A stretch of DNA of 64,000 nucleotides from Accumulibacter sp031732795 (GCA_031732795.1 JAVMKC010000086.1:7160-71159); one strand, 5' to 3'; positions 35,043 to 45,225 are shown, numbered from the stretch's first letter. Numbers and translations: made by a program. The notes: a model not told the origin generated them from the letters alone.

Positions 35043-38000
35043 CTATTCGCGGAGGCTGGCCAAAAGAACACTGGCCGCATCGCGCTGCTCAGAATCGCCA
35101 TCCTTGAGCACTTCGAGCAGCAATTCGCGAGCGCCCTCGTGGTCGCCCATTTCGTGGTAAGCCTTGGCGAGATCGAGTTTGGTCGCCACTTCTTCACTGG
35201 CAGTGATTTCGGTGTCGCCGGGAGCATTTCCATCGAAATATGGATCTGCGGGAGTTTCGGCATGGATCATTCCCGCTGCCGGATTGAGCAGAGTGTCTTC
35301 TTGTTCGGTTTCGAACGAAGATTGCAATTCCGTATCCGTGGCAAATTCGGTAGCGCTGTTTGGACTTTGAGTGTCCATCTCGTCGAGATCGAGACTGATC
35401 GACGACATGTCGAACGGCGATTGCTGCAATGTCTGCCCGAGAACTGTCGATTCAGTCAGCTTGACATCGAATTCCAAATCCGGCTTCTCCGGCGTACCAA
35501 TGTCGAGCACCTCATTCGATGATGGCGGCGACTCGATTTGTGTCGGCTCAGCGGCAACGCGATGATCGGCAAACTCGGTGGTCAGGTCGAATTCGAAATC
35601 GAGATCGTCGCCGGTGGCAGGCGCGTCTGGGTCGGTTCCAGGAGCCACCAGCATCGTCGTCATTTCCGGAACCTCGTGATCCTCAACGAGCAATGGCGGT
35701 TCATTGAACTCGATATTGGGGACCCGCTGCGCAGACGAGATCGAAGTCGCCAGATCGAAGTCGATCGGGCCGACGGTCGCCGACTGAGCAAAAACGGTCG
35801 TCGATTGCGGAGAGTGTAGATTCTGCACGTTGGTCACGGCAACTGTCGCTTCGCCCAGGTCGAACGTCGAATCATCGGTCTCATCGACCGGGGATGCTTT
35901 GGGTTGCAAGTGAGTATTCACTTCAGTGGCCGCGGCCGCAAAGCTCGACATGGCAGCGGCTGCCGTTGCTGCTTCAGCCATTCGTGACAGTTCGCCGGGG
36001 CGAGTGATCGTATCGCCCATTCTGCCTGGAGGAAGAGGCGCTTTCGCTACCGATGCTGATGTCGATGCGGTGACCTCTTCAACAGGCGCTTTTTCTGGTT
36101 CGGGCGCAGTGGTGACGGCGTATAGCGGATTGTTCGGCTCCATCTGTCGGCCGAAGCCTGCCGCTTTTTCCCAATCCGGACCAGAACCGCCGGTGGCATT
36201 GAACAGTTCGGTGATGGTCGCGTTGAAGGTTTTGTCCTGCTTCCGAGCCAAATAGATCTCGAGCAATTTGAGGTGGATGGCATATCGGGAAGGGGTTTTT
36301 TGTTTGGCTTCGAGCAGAATTTCCTCGGCTTGGGCATCGCGGCCATAGGCCATATAGACATCGGCTTCGGCAACGGGATCGACTTCGTCGGTGTCTATGC
36401 TTCCCGGGCCGGCCTGACTGAAATCAGCCTGCGACATCATCGAGTGCGACGTGTCCACACTCTGCCCACCCGAACTCCTGGCGGCTGAATTGGCGGCCAA
36501 ACTGTCGGAAGAAGTAGGACTCAAGGTGCTGTTGAGGTCCAAAAGACTGTCGTTACGATTCATCCGACGACGTTTGGCCAACCAGTAGGCGCCGGCCAAA
36601 GCAGCGATCAAGCCGCCGCCGGCGATCAAGGGGGCGCCAGTCAGCAGATCATCGAACACGCCCGGCTCTTCTGGTGGCAGAGTAATTACCTTGGGCTTGG
36701 GTTTTTCTACCGGTTTTGCTACTTCGGCTGCCGGAGGAGCAACTGGTTTGATGGGCTCGGTCGGCTTTGCTTCGTCGGTCTTGGCCGCTGTCAGTTTATC
36801 GTCGGGTTTGCTTTCCGTGGTTGGCTCGGCCGGCTTTGCGGGCACCGGTGCCGTGGCCGGCAAAGTCTCAACCGGTTTTGCTTGTGGAGCTACGGGAGGC
36901 TTTGCGGCTGGCGTGGCGGGAACCGGCGTTGTCGAGGGGGGCGTCGAAGAAAGCGGGGCGGATGGCGACGGTGTTGTTGGAGGACGAGCTTCTTCGGGCT
37001 TGCCCGCTGGAACACTCGGTGCGGGCTTGCCAGCCGATTGCTTCTCCAGTTCGGCGAGCGTGCGGGTTTTCAATTCGACGAGCTTTTGCAACTCGGCGAC
37101 ATTTTTTTCGAGGGTGGCCAAACGTTCGTTGGCGTCCCGCAACGCCTTTTCCTTGGCGATCAAATCTTCGTCGGATCGCTTGCCTGGCGTTGCCGGCTTC
37201 GCTCCCGGCAGTTCGGTCTTGGAGACTTTCAGTTGGTCTTTGGGCTCGACCGCTGGGCTCGATTTGTCCTCGACCTTGGCGCTGATCTTGCCTGCCGATT
37301 GTTGCTTCGGCGCGGCTTCGGTGACCGGTGCGGCTGCGGCTTGGCGAGCCAGTTTGCGCCGGTAGCCTCCCCAATCCGCCGATTGCGCGGTGACGGCTCG
37401 TCGCGCATCGTCGCGCGGTACGGCGTCGATGGCCGAGCGGTCCGGAATGGTCAGAACCTTGCCGGCCTTGAGGCGATTCATATTGCCGCGTTCGAAGGCA
37501 TCCGGGTTGGCGCGGAAGATGGCCACCAGCATCTGGTCCAACGAAACGCCTTCCGGTCGGGTGTCGTTGGCAATCTTGCCCAGGGTCTCTCCAGGTCTGA
37601 CTTCGTAAGCGCTGCCTTCGACGGGCTGCCTGGGCGCAGGGCGGGCAGGGCGCGAGCGGGGCGCTTCCGTGCGCGCCGGTCTGCCTTCAGCCAACGGCTG
37701 TGAGGCCGAAACACCAGGTTTGCTGATTGCCGGAGCCGGGGTGTGTTTGGCGGCGTATTCGGGAGGATCAAGCAGAAAAGTGTATTCACGAACCAATCGA
37801 CCGGCCGGCCAGTTGAGTTCCAGCAGCAGATCGACGAATGGATCGTTGATTGGCCGATCGGAGCTCATCCGGATGATCGGTTGACCGTTGGCACGTTTGG
37901 CGATGCTGAAGCTGATGCCGCCCAAGGTGCCCGAATAGTCGACTCCCGCCTGTTTGTGGGCATCCTGGGAGGCCAACTGCGCTTTCATGCCGGCGAGTTC

Positions 38001-38189
38001 TTCGCGTGAGGCGAAGATTTCCGCTTCAGCCCGCAATGGCTGCCCAAGCGCGGAAAAAACGGTGATCTTGCCCAGCCCCGCCGCTTGCGTCATCGCCGGA
38101 CACGCCGCGATCAATAACGACGAGGCGACAGCCCATGCGGAGGTTCTGAGTCTGGGGGTCCTTGCGGGGAAATTTATCTTTTTGGCCAC
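35043..38189 (-). CDS. fimV: FimV/HubP family polar landmark protein
   Basis: Large inner-membrane, peptidoglycan-binding hub that recruits pilus, flagellar and chemotaxis proteins to the pole. The 1048 aa product starts at a GTG with an AGGG ribosome site. It has a signal sequence; the FimV N-terminal domain (LGKITVFSALGQPLRAEAEIFASREEL); a LysM domain (~195-250, YEVRPGETLGKIANDTRPEGVSLDQMLVAIFRANPDAF); a coiled coil (~345-385); a Pro/Ala/Lys-rich stretch; one membrane helix (~525, PLIAGGGLIAALAGAYWLAK); an acidic cytoplasmic part; and a C-terminal TPR-like cap (LDLAKAYHEMGDHEGARELLLEVLKDG). Confidence 0.95.
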   Translation of the reverse strand: MAKKINFPARTPRLRTSAWAVASSLLIAACPAMTQAAGLGKITVFSALGQPLRAEAEIFASREELAGMKAQLASQDAHKQAGVDYSGTLGGISFSIAKRANGQPIIRMSSDRPINDPFVDLLLELNWPAGRLVREYTFLLDPPEYAAKHTPAPAISKPGVSASQPLAEGRPARTEAPRSRPARPAPRQPVEGSAYEVRPGETLGKIANDTRPEGVSLDQMLVAIFRANPDAFERGNMNRLKAGKVLTIPDRSAIDAVPRDDARRAVTAQSADWGGYRRKLARQAAAAPVTEAAPKQQSAGKISAKVEDKSSPAVEPKDQLKVSKTELPGAKPATPGKRSDEDLIAKEKALRDANERLATLEKNVAELQKLVELKTRTLAELEKQSAGKPAPSVPAGKPEEARPPTTPSPSAPLSSTPPSTTPVPATPAAKPPVAPQAKPVETLPATAPVPAKPAEPTTESKPDDKLTAAKTDEAKPTEPIKPVAPPAAEVAKPVEKPKPKVITLPPEEPGVFDDLLTGAPLIAGGGLIAALAGAYWLAKRRRMNRNDSLLDLNSTLSPTSSDSLAANSAARSSGGQSVDTSHSMMSQADFSQAGPGSIDTDEVDPVAEADVYMAYGRDAQAEEILLEAKQKTPSRYAIHLKLLEIYLARKQDKTFNATITELFNATGGSGPDWEKAAGFGRQMEPNNPLYAVTTAPEPEKAPVEEVTASTSASVAKAPLPPGRMGDTITRPGELSRMAEAATAAAAMSSFAAAATEVNTHLQPKASPVDETDDSTFDLGEATVAVTNVQNLHSPQSTTVFAQSATVGPIDFDLATSISSAQRVPNIEFNEPPLLVEDHEVPEMTTMLVAPGTDPDAPATGDDLDFEFDLTTEFADHRVAAEPTQIESPPSSNEVLDIGTPEKPDLEFDVKLTESTVLGQTLQQSPFDMSSISLDLDEMDTQSPNSATEFATDTELQSSFETEQEDTLLNPAAGMIHAETPADPYFDGNAPGDTEITASEEVATKLDLAKAYHEMGDHEGARELLLEVLKDGDSEQRDAASVLLASLRE

Positions 38190-38222
38190 AGCGCAACCCT
38201 GAGCGTCGACATTTGAATTATT

Positions 38223-38251
38223 AAAATAACATCATGAAGTTAGGCATGCAA
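38223..38251 (-). promoter_or_regulatory. Candidate sigma-70 promoter of fimV
   Basis: On the minus strand TTGCAT (38246-38251), 17 bases, TATTTT (38223-38228), 33 bases before the GTG start and in the AT-rich part of the asd-fimV gap. Only moderate matches to consensus. Confidence 0.35.
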
Positions 38252-38317
38252 GGCATACTTCCACTTGCACGAAGCCTCCGGCAGGAAGTGTCGGATTGCC
38301 GTCGTCCGATACTTGTA

Positions 38318-39457
38318 TCACTTTAATCCATGCTCAAGGAGAATGCGCAACATCCGGCGCAACGGTTCGGCGGCGCCCCACAGCAACTGATCGCCGACGG
38401 TAAACGCGCCGAGATAGTCAGGCCCCATCGCTAGTTTGTGCAAGCGACCCACGGGAATGGTCAGCGTACCGGTGACCGCCGCCGGTGTCAGTTCGCGTTC
38501 ACTCTCCTCGCGGAGATTGGGCACCACTTTCACCCATTGATTGCCCTGCCCAATGATGTCGCTTACCTCATCCATCGGCACATCGCGCTTCAGCTTGATG
38601 GTCAGGCCCTGCGAATGGCAGCGCATGGCGCCGATTCGTATGCAGAGGCCGTCAACCGGAATGCTGCCAGGGGAACGAAAGGGCGGGCGGCCGAGTATTT
38701 TGTTGCATTCGGCGCCGCCTTTCCATTCTTCCTTCGATTGCCCGTTGTCGACGGGGATGTCGATCCACGGGATTAGGCTGCCGGCAAGCGCCGTTTGACG
38801 AAATTGGCTGGTCGGAAAACTGGCGGCACGCATGGTCTCGGCGACTTTGCGATCGATGTCGAGAATCGCCGAGGCCGGGTCGGCCAGTTCTTTCCTGACT
38901 GCGTCGTGCAGGGCCCCCATCTGCTGCAGCAACTCTCGCATGTTCTGGGCGCCGGCGCCGGAAGCGGCCTGATAAGTCATTGCGCTGATCCACTCGACGA
39001 GATCGTGCTGGAACAGCCCGCCCAGACCCATCAGCATCAGCGAGACGGTGCAGTTGCCGCCGATCCAGTTGCGTCCACCTTTGGCAAGAGCGTTCTCGAT
39101 CACCGTTCTGTTGACCGGGTCGAGAATGATCACCGCCTCGTCGTTCATGCGCAGTGCGGAAGCGGCGTCGATCCAATGCCCCTGCCAGCCCGCTGAACGA
39201 AGCTTTGGAAAAATTTCCTTGGTGTAATCGCCGCCTTGACAGGTCAGGATCACGTCGGCCTGTTGCAATTCGGTGATCGACATTGCGTCCTTCAATACGC
39301 CACCGGCCTTGCCGGCCAGGGTCGGCGCGCTGCCACCGACCGCCGAAGTGGAGAAATATAGCGGCTCGATATGCTCGAAATCGCCTTCTTCCACCATCCT
39401 CTGCATCAGGACCGATCCCACCATGCCCCGCCAACCCACCAATGCGACTTTGATCAT
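38318..39457 (-). CDS. asd: Aspartate-semialdehyde dehydrogenase
   Basis: Reduces aspartyl phosphate to the semialdehyde for Lys, Met, Thr and diaminopimelate. From the ATG at 39457 the product is 379 aa, with the NADP site VALVGWRGMVGSVLMQRM, the catalytic Cys in GGNCTVSLMLMGLGGLF and RIGAMRCHSQGLTIKLKRDV. It belongs to the proteobacterial type with this long form. It follows leuB and precedes fimV. Confidence 0.98.
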   Translation of the reverse strand: MIKVALVGWRGMVGSVLMQRMVEEGDFEHIEPLYFSTSAVGGSAPTLAGKAGGVLKDAMSITELQQADVILTCQGGDYTKEIFPKLRSAGWQGHWIDAASALRMNDEAVIILDPVNRTVIENALAKGGRNWIGGNCTVSLMLMGLGGLFQHDLVEWISAMTYQAASGAGAQNMRELLQQMGALHDAVRKELADPASAILDIDRKVAETMRAASFPTSQFRQTALAGSLIPWIDIPVDNGQSKEEWKGGAECNKILGRPPFRSPGSIPVDGLCIRIGAMRCHSQGLTIKLKRDVPMDEVSDIIGQGNQWVKVVPNLREESERELTPAAVTGTLTIPVGRLHKLAMGPDYLGAFTVGDQLLWGAAEPLRRMLRILLEHGLK

Positions 39458-39496
39458 TCCCCTGTCCAAAACAAAAAACTCAAATCAACGATATGT

Positions 39497-40561
39497 TTAT
39501 AAAGCAGCCAAAACGGCATCGCCCATCGCCCGTGTCCCGACGCGTTGCGCCCCGGGTTGATTAATGTCGGCGGTACGATAGCCTTGCGCAAGGACTTTTT
39601 TCACGGCGTTCTCGACACGCGCGGCGGCGGATTCGTTGGCAAAGGTGTAGCGTAACATCATCGCCACCGACAGGATCGTCGCCAGCGGATTGGCCAGGCC
39701 TTTGCCAGCGATGTCCGGCGCAGAGCCGTGGCAGGGCTCGTAAAGCCCTTTGTTATGTTCATCGAGCGATGCGGAAGGCAGCATGCCGATTGACCCGGTC
39801 AGCATCGCCGCTTCATCGGAGAGAATGTCGCCAAACAGATTGCCGGTGACGATGACGTCGAATTGTTTGGGCTGGCGCACCAGTTGCATCGCCGCGTTGT
39901 CGACCAACAGGTGGCTGAGTTCGACGTCGGGATAGTCAACCGCCGTTTCGTTGGCCACGTCGCGCCACAGTTGCGTGGTTTCGAGAACGTTCATCTTGTC
40001 GACCGAACACAGCTTGCGGCGGCGTTTGCGCGCCGCTTCGAAGGCGACGCGCAGAATTCGCCGAATCTCGCTTTCGTTGTAATGCATGGTGTTGAAGCCG
40101 TAGCGTTGCAAGCGACCATCGATCTCGCGCTGTTCGATGCCGCGCGGCTGACCAAAATAAATGTCGCCGGTCAGTTCCCGGACGATCAGCAGATCGAGTC
40201 CGGCGACCACTTCGGGCTTCAACGTTGAAGCGTCGGCCAGTTCCGGATAGAGAATCGCCGGACGGAAGTTGGCGAACAGGCCCAGTTGTTGGCGAATGGC
40301 CAGCAAACCGCGCTCGGGTCGTTGATGACGCGGCAACTGATCCCATTGCGGACCGCCGACGGCGCCGAGCAGGACCGCGTCGGCCTGCGCGGCCAGCCGC
40401 TGGGTCGCTTCCGGGAAGGGATCGCCGGTGGCGTCCACCGCGCAGCCGCCGAGCAAGGCCGTTTCCAGTTCGCAGCCCAGGTCCAGCGCCTGCAGGACGC
40501 GCACGGCTTCGGCGACGATTTCCGGTCCGATGCCGTCACCAGGAAGTACGCAGATTTTCAT
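39497..40561 (-). CDS. leuB: 3-isopropylmalate dehydrogenase
   Basis: Oxidative decarboxylation step of leucine synthesis. The 354 aa product starts MKICVLPGDGIGPEIVAEAVRVL and has VRELTGDIYFGQPRG, DKMNVLETTQLWRDV and CHGSAPDIAGKGLANPLATILSVAMML. It begins four bases after the leuD stop. Confidence 0.98.
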   Translation of the reverse strand: MKICVLPGDGIGPEIVAEAVRVLQALDLGCELETALLGGCAVDATGDPFPEATQRLAAQADAVLLGAVGGPQWDQLPRHQRPERGLLAIRQQLGLFANFRPAILYPELADASTLKPEVVAGLDLLIVRELTGDIYFGQPRGIEQREIDGRLQRYGFNTMHYNESEIRRILRVAFEAARKRRRKLCSVDKMNVLETTQLWRDVANETAVDYPDVELSHLLVDNAAMQLVRQPKQFDVIVTGNLFGDILSDEAAMLTGSIGMLPSASLDEHNKGLYEPCHGSAPDIAGKGLANPLATILSVAMMLRYTFANESAAARVENAVKKVLAQGYRTADINQPGAQRVGTRAMGDAVLAAL

Positions 40562-40565
40562 GGTC

Positions 40566-41210
40566 CTATGCTCCCGCAAATAGCCAGGGTTGTTGGTGAC
40601 GCCGCCGTTCTTCGAAGGCTTTGATCGCTTCGGCGTGACGCAAGGTCAGGCCGATGTCGTCCCAGCCGTTGAGCAGACATTCCCTGCGGAATGCATCGAC
40701 CGTAAACGGAACGATCCGACCGTCAGGCCGTCGGACTTGCTGATTTTCGAGATCAATGACCAGCGAATAGCCCGGCATCGCCTCGACCAGCCGAAACAGT
40801 TCGTCAATTTCACCGGCGGGCAAAATAACCGGCAACAAGCCGTTCTTGAAACAGTTGTTGAAGAAAATGTCGGCGAAGCTTTCGGCGACCACCGCCCGGA
40901 AACCGTAATCGAGCAGCGCCCACGGTGCGTGTTCGCGCGAACTGCCGCAACCGAAATTCTTGCGGGTCAGCAGGATCGACGCACCATGATAGCGCGCCTG
41001 GTTGAGTACGAAATCGGGATCGAGCGGGCGAGAAGCATTGTCGCGACCGGGTTCGCCAACATCCAGATAACGCCATTCGTCGAACAGATTGGGGCCGAAA
41101 CCCGAACGTTTGATCGATTTCAGGAACTGCTTGGGGATGATCGCGTCGGTGTCTACATTGGCCCGGTCGAGCGGGGCCACCAATCCTTCAAGACAAACAA
41201 ATTTCTCCAT
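40566..41210 (-). CDS. leuD: 3-isopropylmalate dehydratase small subunit
   Basis: Swivel-domain partner of LeuC. The 214 aa product contains LDRANVDTDAIIPKQFLKSIKRSGFG, ILLTRKNFGCGSSREHAPWALLDYGFRAVVAESFADIFFNNCFKNGLLPV and PFTVDAFRRECLLNGWDDIGLTL. An 89-base gap with a short CGGAC/GTCCG hairpin separates it from leuC. Confidence 0.98.
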   Translation of the reverse strand: MEKFVCLEGLVAPLDRANVDTDAIIPKQFLKSIKRSGFGPNLFDEWRYLDVGEPGRDNASRPLDPDFVLNQARYHGASILLTRKNFGCGSSREHAPWALLDYGFRAVVAESFADIFFNNCFKNGLLPVILPAGEIDELFRLVEAMPGYSLVIDLENQQVRRPDGRIVPFTVDAFRRECLLNGWDDIGLTLRHAEAIKAFEERRRHQQPWLFAGA

Positions 41211-41299
41211 GTGTTTCTTTCGCTGACTCGCGGCCGGTGGCCGAAGGTCACGGACTTTGGTCCGAAAATGTTGATTCGTCGTCTCGCATCAGGGCGCGA

Positions 41300-42712
41300 T
41301 CAACGGGACAGCAATTGATCGGGTGGCAGAAAGTGTCCGGCTACCGCTGCGGCCGCCGCCACTTCCGGGCTGACCAGATGTGTCCGGCCTCCCGCACCTT
41401 GGCGGCCTTCAAAGTTTCGATTCGAGGTCGACGCGCAACGCTCACCCGGCTCGAGCCGGTCGGCGTTCATCGCCAGACACATCGAACACCCCGGTTCGCG
41501 CCACTCGAAGCCGGCGGCGCGGAAAATCACGTCCAGCCCTTCCTGTTCAGCCTGCCGTTTGACTTGGCCCGATCCCGGAACGACCAGAGCCAATTTGATG
41601 TTCCCGGCCACTTTGCGACCATCGACCACCTTGGCTGCGGCGCGCAAGTCTTCGATTCGCGAGTTGGTGCAGGAACCGATGAAAACCTTGTCGAGCCGGA
41701 TGTCGCGGATCGCTTGCTTCGGGGCCAGCCCCATGTACAGCAGTGCTCGCTCCATGCCGTCGCGCTTGACCGGATCGGCCTGTTCAGCCGGATCGGGAAC
41801 GCAGGCGTCGATCGGCACGACCATCTCCGGCGAGGTCCCCCAGGTTACTTGCGGACGAATCTCCGCCGCATTCAGTTCGACGATGCGGTCGAAACGGGCG
41901 CCGGGGTCACTGCGCAGATTGCGCCAGGCGCTTACCGCCTGATCCCACAACTCGCCTTGCGGGGCAAACGGGCGCCCACGCAAATAATCGATGGTCACCT
42001 GGTCCACGGCGACCATGCCCATTCGGGCGCCCGCCTCGATGGCCATGTTGCACAAGGTCATCCGACCTTCCATCGACAGGGCGCTGATCGCCGGTCCGGC
42101 GAACTCGATGGCGTAGCCGGTGCCCCCAGCCGTACCAATACGGGCGATGATTGCCAGCGCGAGATCCTTGGCCGTCACTCCCGAAGCGAGTGTGCCCGAA
42201 ACCTGCACCAGCAGGGTCAGCGAGCGTTTCTGCAGCAGACATTGCGTGGCCAGGACATGCTCGACCTCCGAAGTGCCGATGCCATGGGCCATGCAGCCGA
42301 ATGCGCCGTGAGTGCTGGTATGCGAGTCGCCGCAGACCACGGTCATCCCCGGCAAGGTGGCACCGGTTTCCGGGCCAACGACATGGACGATGCCTTGGGA
42401 CGGATCCTTGAACGGAAAATAGGCCAGCGCGCCAGTCTCGGCGATGTTGGCGTCGAGGGTTTCGACCTGCAGACGGGATACCGGGTCTTCAATTCCCCGC
42501 TCCCAATGGTCGGTCGGCGTATTGTGGTCCGCCGTGGCGACGATCGACGACACCCGCCAGGGTTTGCGTCCAGCCAGTTTGAGACCTTCGAAGGCCTGTG
42601 GACTGGTCACTTCATGGATCAGATGACGGTCGATGTAAATCAGCGCCGTGCCGTCGGGTTCCTCGACGACGACGTGATCTTGCCAAAGCTTTTCGTAAAG
42701 AGTTTGCGGCAT
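41300..42712 (-). CDS. leuC: 3-isopropylmalate dehydratase large subunit
   Basis: Aconitase-type 4Fe-4S enzyme of leucine synthesis. The 470 aa product has GDSHTSTHGAFGCMAHGIGTSEVEHVLATQ and the cluster cysteines in IGSCTNSRIEDLRAAAKVV and REPGCSMCLAMNADRLEPGERCASTSNRNFEGRQG. First gene of leuC-leuD-leuB-asd. Confidence 0.98.
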   Translation of the reverse strand: MPQTLYEKLWQDHVVVEEPDGTALIYIDRHLIHEVTSPQAFEGLKLAGRKPWRVSSIVATADHNTPTDHWERGIEDPVSRLQVETLDANIAETGALAYFPFKDPSQGIVHVVGPETGATLPGMTVVCGDSHTSTHGAFGCMAHGIGTSEVEHVLATQCLLQKRSLTLLVQVSGTLASGVTAKDLALAIIARIGTAGGTGYAIEFAGPAISALSMEGRMTLCNMAIEAGARMGMVAVDQVTIDYLRGRPFAPQGELWDQAVSAWRNLRSDPGARFDRIVELNAAEIRPQVTWGTSPEMVVPIDACVPDPAEQADPVKRDGMERALLYMGLAPKQAIRDIRLDKVFIGSCTNSRIEDLRAAAKVVDGRKVAGNIKLALVVPGSGQVKRQAEQEGLDVIFRAAGFEWREPGCSMCLAMNADRLEPGERCASTSNRNFEGRQGAGGRTHLVSPEVAAAAAVAGHFLPPDQLLSR

Positions 42713-42821
42713 GGATAGCTATCCGGCGGCTTTCAGGCGGCCGGATCCTGAAACAAAGGTCCGATTATGTCACAGCGCGTCGGTGGCGGCTCGTGCGCCG
42801 TGGCCGCCACCCATTTATTTG

Positions 42822-43661
42822 TCAGCGGCGACGGGCAGCGGAATAAAGCGGTTGTACGCGTTGCGCATAGACCCGCAAATCGGCAATCCGCGCCTCGTGC
42901 GACGGATGGGTGGATAACCACTGTGGCGGTTGCCCGCCGCCGACGCGGCTCATTTTTTCCCACAGGGTGATCGCCGCCGCGGGATCGTAACCGGCACGCG
43001 CGGCGAGTTCGATACCGACACGGTCCGCCTCCTGTTCCATCTCGCGGGAATTCGGGCGCATGAAGGCCAAGTCGCCGACCGCGCCGATTGCCGTCTGTCC
43101 CAAACGGGTGTCGACGCCGAAGTAGGCGCCGATCACCGCTCCGCCGAGCGCCGCCGCAACGTTGACCCCGGCAGCCTGGCTGGCTTTCTCGCGACCGTGC
43201 TCGCGCAAGGCATGGGCAATTTCATGACCCATCACCGCCGCCAATTCGTCATCGGTGGCTTGCAATTGCTCGATCAGGCCGCTATAGACCGCCATCTTGC
43301 CGCCGGGCATGCACCAGGCATTCACTTCCTTGGCGGTAAGCACATTGACTTCCCATTGCCAGCTCGGTGCATCGTTGCGGAAGGTGGCGGTGGCCGGGAT
43401 CAGGCGATTGGCGATGTGCCGTACCCGTTCGACCTGTCGGGAATCGCGGTTGAGCACGCCCTTGCTGCGTGCCGAATCGATGGTCGTCTTATAGGCGGTG
43501 GCCGCCGAGCGATTCACTTCGCTCGATGACAGCAGCATCGTCTGTCCGCGCTCGACACCAACCGCGCCGCCGCTGGTGGTCTGCGTCGTCGCGCAGCCGC
43601 TCAACAACAGGGCCAGCAGTCCGGAAAGGCATAAATAACGTTTGATCGGCAAATGGTTCAT
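42822..43661 (-). CDS. M48 family metalloprotease lipoprotein
   Basis: Periplasmic zinc protease of the BepA/LoiP type, 279 aa. It has a lipoprotein signal with lipobox LLSGC (YLCLSGLLALLLSGCATT), so it is likely anchored in the outer membrane. The zinc motif is HEIAH (VMGHEIAHALREHGREKA), with the third ligand in EMEQEADRVGIELAARAGYDP. The C-terminus has the THPSHEARI motif of this group but no TPR. It lies 32 bases after the MFS gene. Confidence 0.9.
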   Translation of the reverse strand: MNHLPIKRYLCLSGLLALLLSGCATTQTTSGGAVGVERGQTMLLSSSEVNRSAATAYKTTIDSARSKGVLNRDSRQVERVRHIANRLIPATATFRNDAPSWQWEVNVLTAKEVNAWCMPGGKMAVYSGLIEQLQATDDELAAVMGHEIAHALREHGREKASQAAGVNVAAALGGAVIGAYFGVDTRLGQTAIGAVGDLAFMRPNSREMEQEADRVGIELAARAGYDPAAAITLWEKMSRVGGGQPPQWLSTHPSHEARIADLRVYAQRVQPLYSAARRR

Positions 43662-43693
43662 CGGTGATCGTCCTTGTTCGTTGATGTGGCTGC

Positions 43694-44857
43694 TCACTGA
43701 TTCTTGGCAGGCCCGCTCCCGGTATCCTTGATCCAGAGCGCGACGCAGAACCAGCCCATCAGTGCCAGAAAGGCACTCAAAGTATAGGTCGGCGCCGGAC
43801 CGAAAAGTCCCCAGGTCCAGCCGCTGAGCACACTGCCGAGCAAGCCGCCGGCGCCAAACGACAAACTGGAATACAAGGCCTGTCCGCGTCCCTGGTAACG
43901 GCCAGGAAACCAGCGGTTGACCGCGGCGACCGACGCCGCGTGGCAGGCGCCGAAAGTCAGGCCGTGCAGCAGTTGCGCCAGCACCAGCAGCGCCAACCAT
44001 TCGACACCCCAGGCGATGATCAAAAACCGCAGCACTGCGGCGGCGAAGCAGGCCAGCAGGATGGTACGCAGACTGAAGCGACGGAGCAAGTCGGCCATGT
44101 GGAAAAAAACGACGATCTCGGCGACGACGCCGAGCGACCACAGGCAGCCGACCAGCCACTTGTCATATTGGTGCGCGGTCAGATAAATCGAGTAAAAGAC
44201 GTACAGCGCACCGTGCGCAGCAGACATGGCGAAACTGGCAACGAGCAAGGCCCGTACCCGCGGTTGCGCGACGATATGAGCCACAGGCTTCGGTGCGCTG
44301 GGCTCCTCGCGCGGCGGGGCGTCCGGCAGCGCCAGAGCAAAAAGGGCGATTCCGGCCAGGGTCGCGAAGAGTACCCACAGCAAGCCTGACAGTGGGATCC
44401 GGTCGAGCAGGGCGCCGGTAGCGGTTACAGCGACGATGAAGCCGATCGATCCCCACAGGCGAATCCGGCTATAGCGCGCCGAGTTTTCGTGCAGATGGTT
44501 GAAGGTGATCGCTTCAACCAGCGGCAACGCCGCGCTCCAGAAAAACGCCAGTACGGCCAGGGCCAACAACATCGTTTTGAAGTCGTCGGCGGCAAAAAAT
44601 GCCGAGAATCCGATCAGGCTGAAGAGTGCCGTCGAGCGGACGACGGCAAGCGGACATCGCCAGCGATCGGCCAGCGATCCCCAGAGATACGGCGCGAACA
44701 ATCGCATCAACTGCATCTGCGACATCAGCAGACCGATATCGGTCGCCGAAAACGAGCACTCCTGGAGATAGAGACCGAAATACGGGGAAAACGCGCCGAT
44801 GAAGGCGAAATAAAAGAAGTAATACCCGGAAAGGCGCCAATAAGGAAGGGAATGCAT
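43694..44857 (-). CDS. MFS transporter, HcaT/PPP-like
   Basis: A 387 aa, 12-helix major facilitator. The N-terminus (PYWRLSGYYFFYFAFIGAFSPYFGLYLQECSFSATDIGLLMSQMQLMRLFAPYLWGSLADRW) is typical of the group annotated as 3-phenylpropionate transporter-like. The substrate is unknown in this organism. The gene lies between the DUF465 gene and the M48 protease, with no catabolic genes near it. Confidence 0.85.
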   Translation of the reverse strand: MHSLPYWRLSGYYFFYFAFIGAFSPYFGLYLQECSFSATDIGLLMSQMQLMRLFAPYLWGSLADRWRCPLAVVRSTALFSLIGFSAFFAADDFKTMLLALAVLAFFWSAALPLVEAITFNHLHENSARYSRIRLWGSIGFIVAVTATGALLDRIPLSGLLWVLFATLAGIALFALALPDAPPREEPSAPKPVAHIVAQPRVRALLVASFAMSAAHGALYVFYSIYLTAHQYDKWLVGCLWSLGVVAEIVVFFHMADLLRRFSLRTILLACFAAAVLRFLIIAWGVEWLALLVLAQLLHGLTFGACHAASVAAVNRWFPGRYQGRGQALYSSLSFGAGGLLGSVLSGWTWGLFGPAPTYTLSAFLALMGWFCVALWIKDTGSGPAKNQ

Positions 44858-44903
44858 CCGGTGATTTTACCGGATGCAGTGGAGCGCGCCGGTCGGCGGC
44901 GGA

Positions 44904-45155
44904 TCAGCGGCCGGTGTTGAAGCTGCGCAACATGTGGTACATCTGGTCTTTCAGACGCACCCGCTGCTTTTTCATGTTTTCGATGGTGAAGTCATCGACA
45001 GGCAGGTCGTCCTCTTCGAGGCGTTCCACTTCCCGCGTCAATTCCTCGTACTCCAGGAACATTTGGCCAAACCGTTCGTTTTCCGATTTCAGCGCTTGAA
45101 TCGAATCCAGATACTCGGGGAACTCGTGATGAAGGTCGTGGTGTTCAACTTGCAT
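44904..45155 (-). CDS. DUF465/YdcH family small coiled-coil protein
   Basis: An 83 aa, highly charged helical protein. From the ATG at 45155 it starts MQVEHHDLHHEFPEYLDSIQALKSENERFGQMFLEYEELTREVERLE and ends KKQRVRLKDQMYHMLRS, the YdcH/DUF465 pattern (HxxFPE, then LKKxRLxLKDxL). Function unknown. Alternative upstream starts give no family-like sequence. Confidence 0.87.
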   Translation of the reverse strand: MQVEHHDLHHEFPEYLDSIQALKSENERFGQMFLEYEELTREVERLEEDDLPVDDFTIENMKKQRVRLKDQMYHMLRSFNTGR

Positions 45156-45225
45156 GACATGGCCTCTGGCTGATCCCGGCCCGCCCCATGCGTCACCGGA
45201 CCGCGCGATTATAACCATCGGACGG

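Noticed and set aside
41237..42718. A plus-strand open frame of nearly 500 codons opposite leuC
   Set aside because: leuC fully explains the sequence; the antisense product lacks any recognisable domain.
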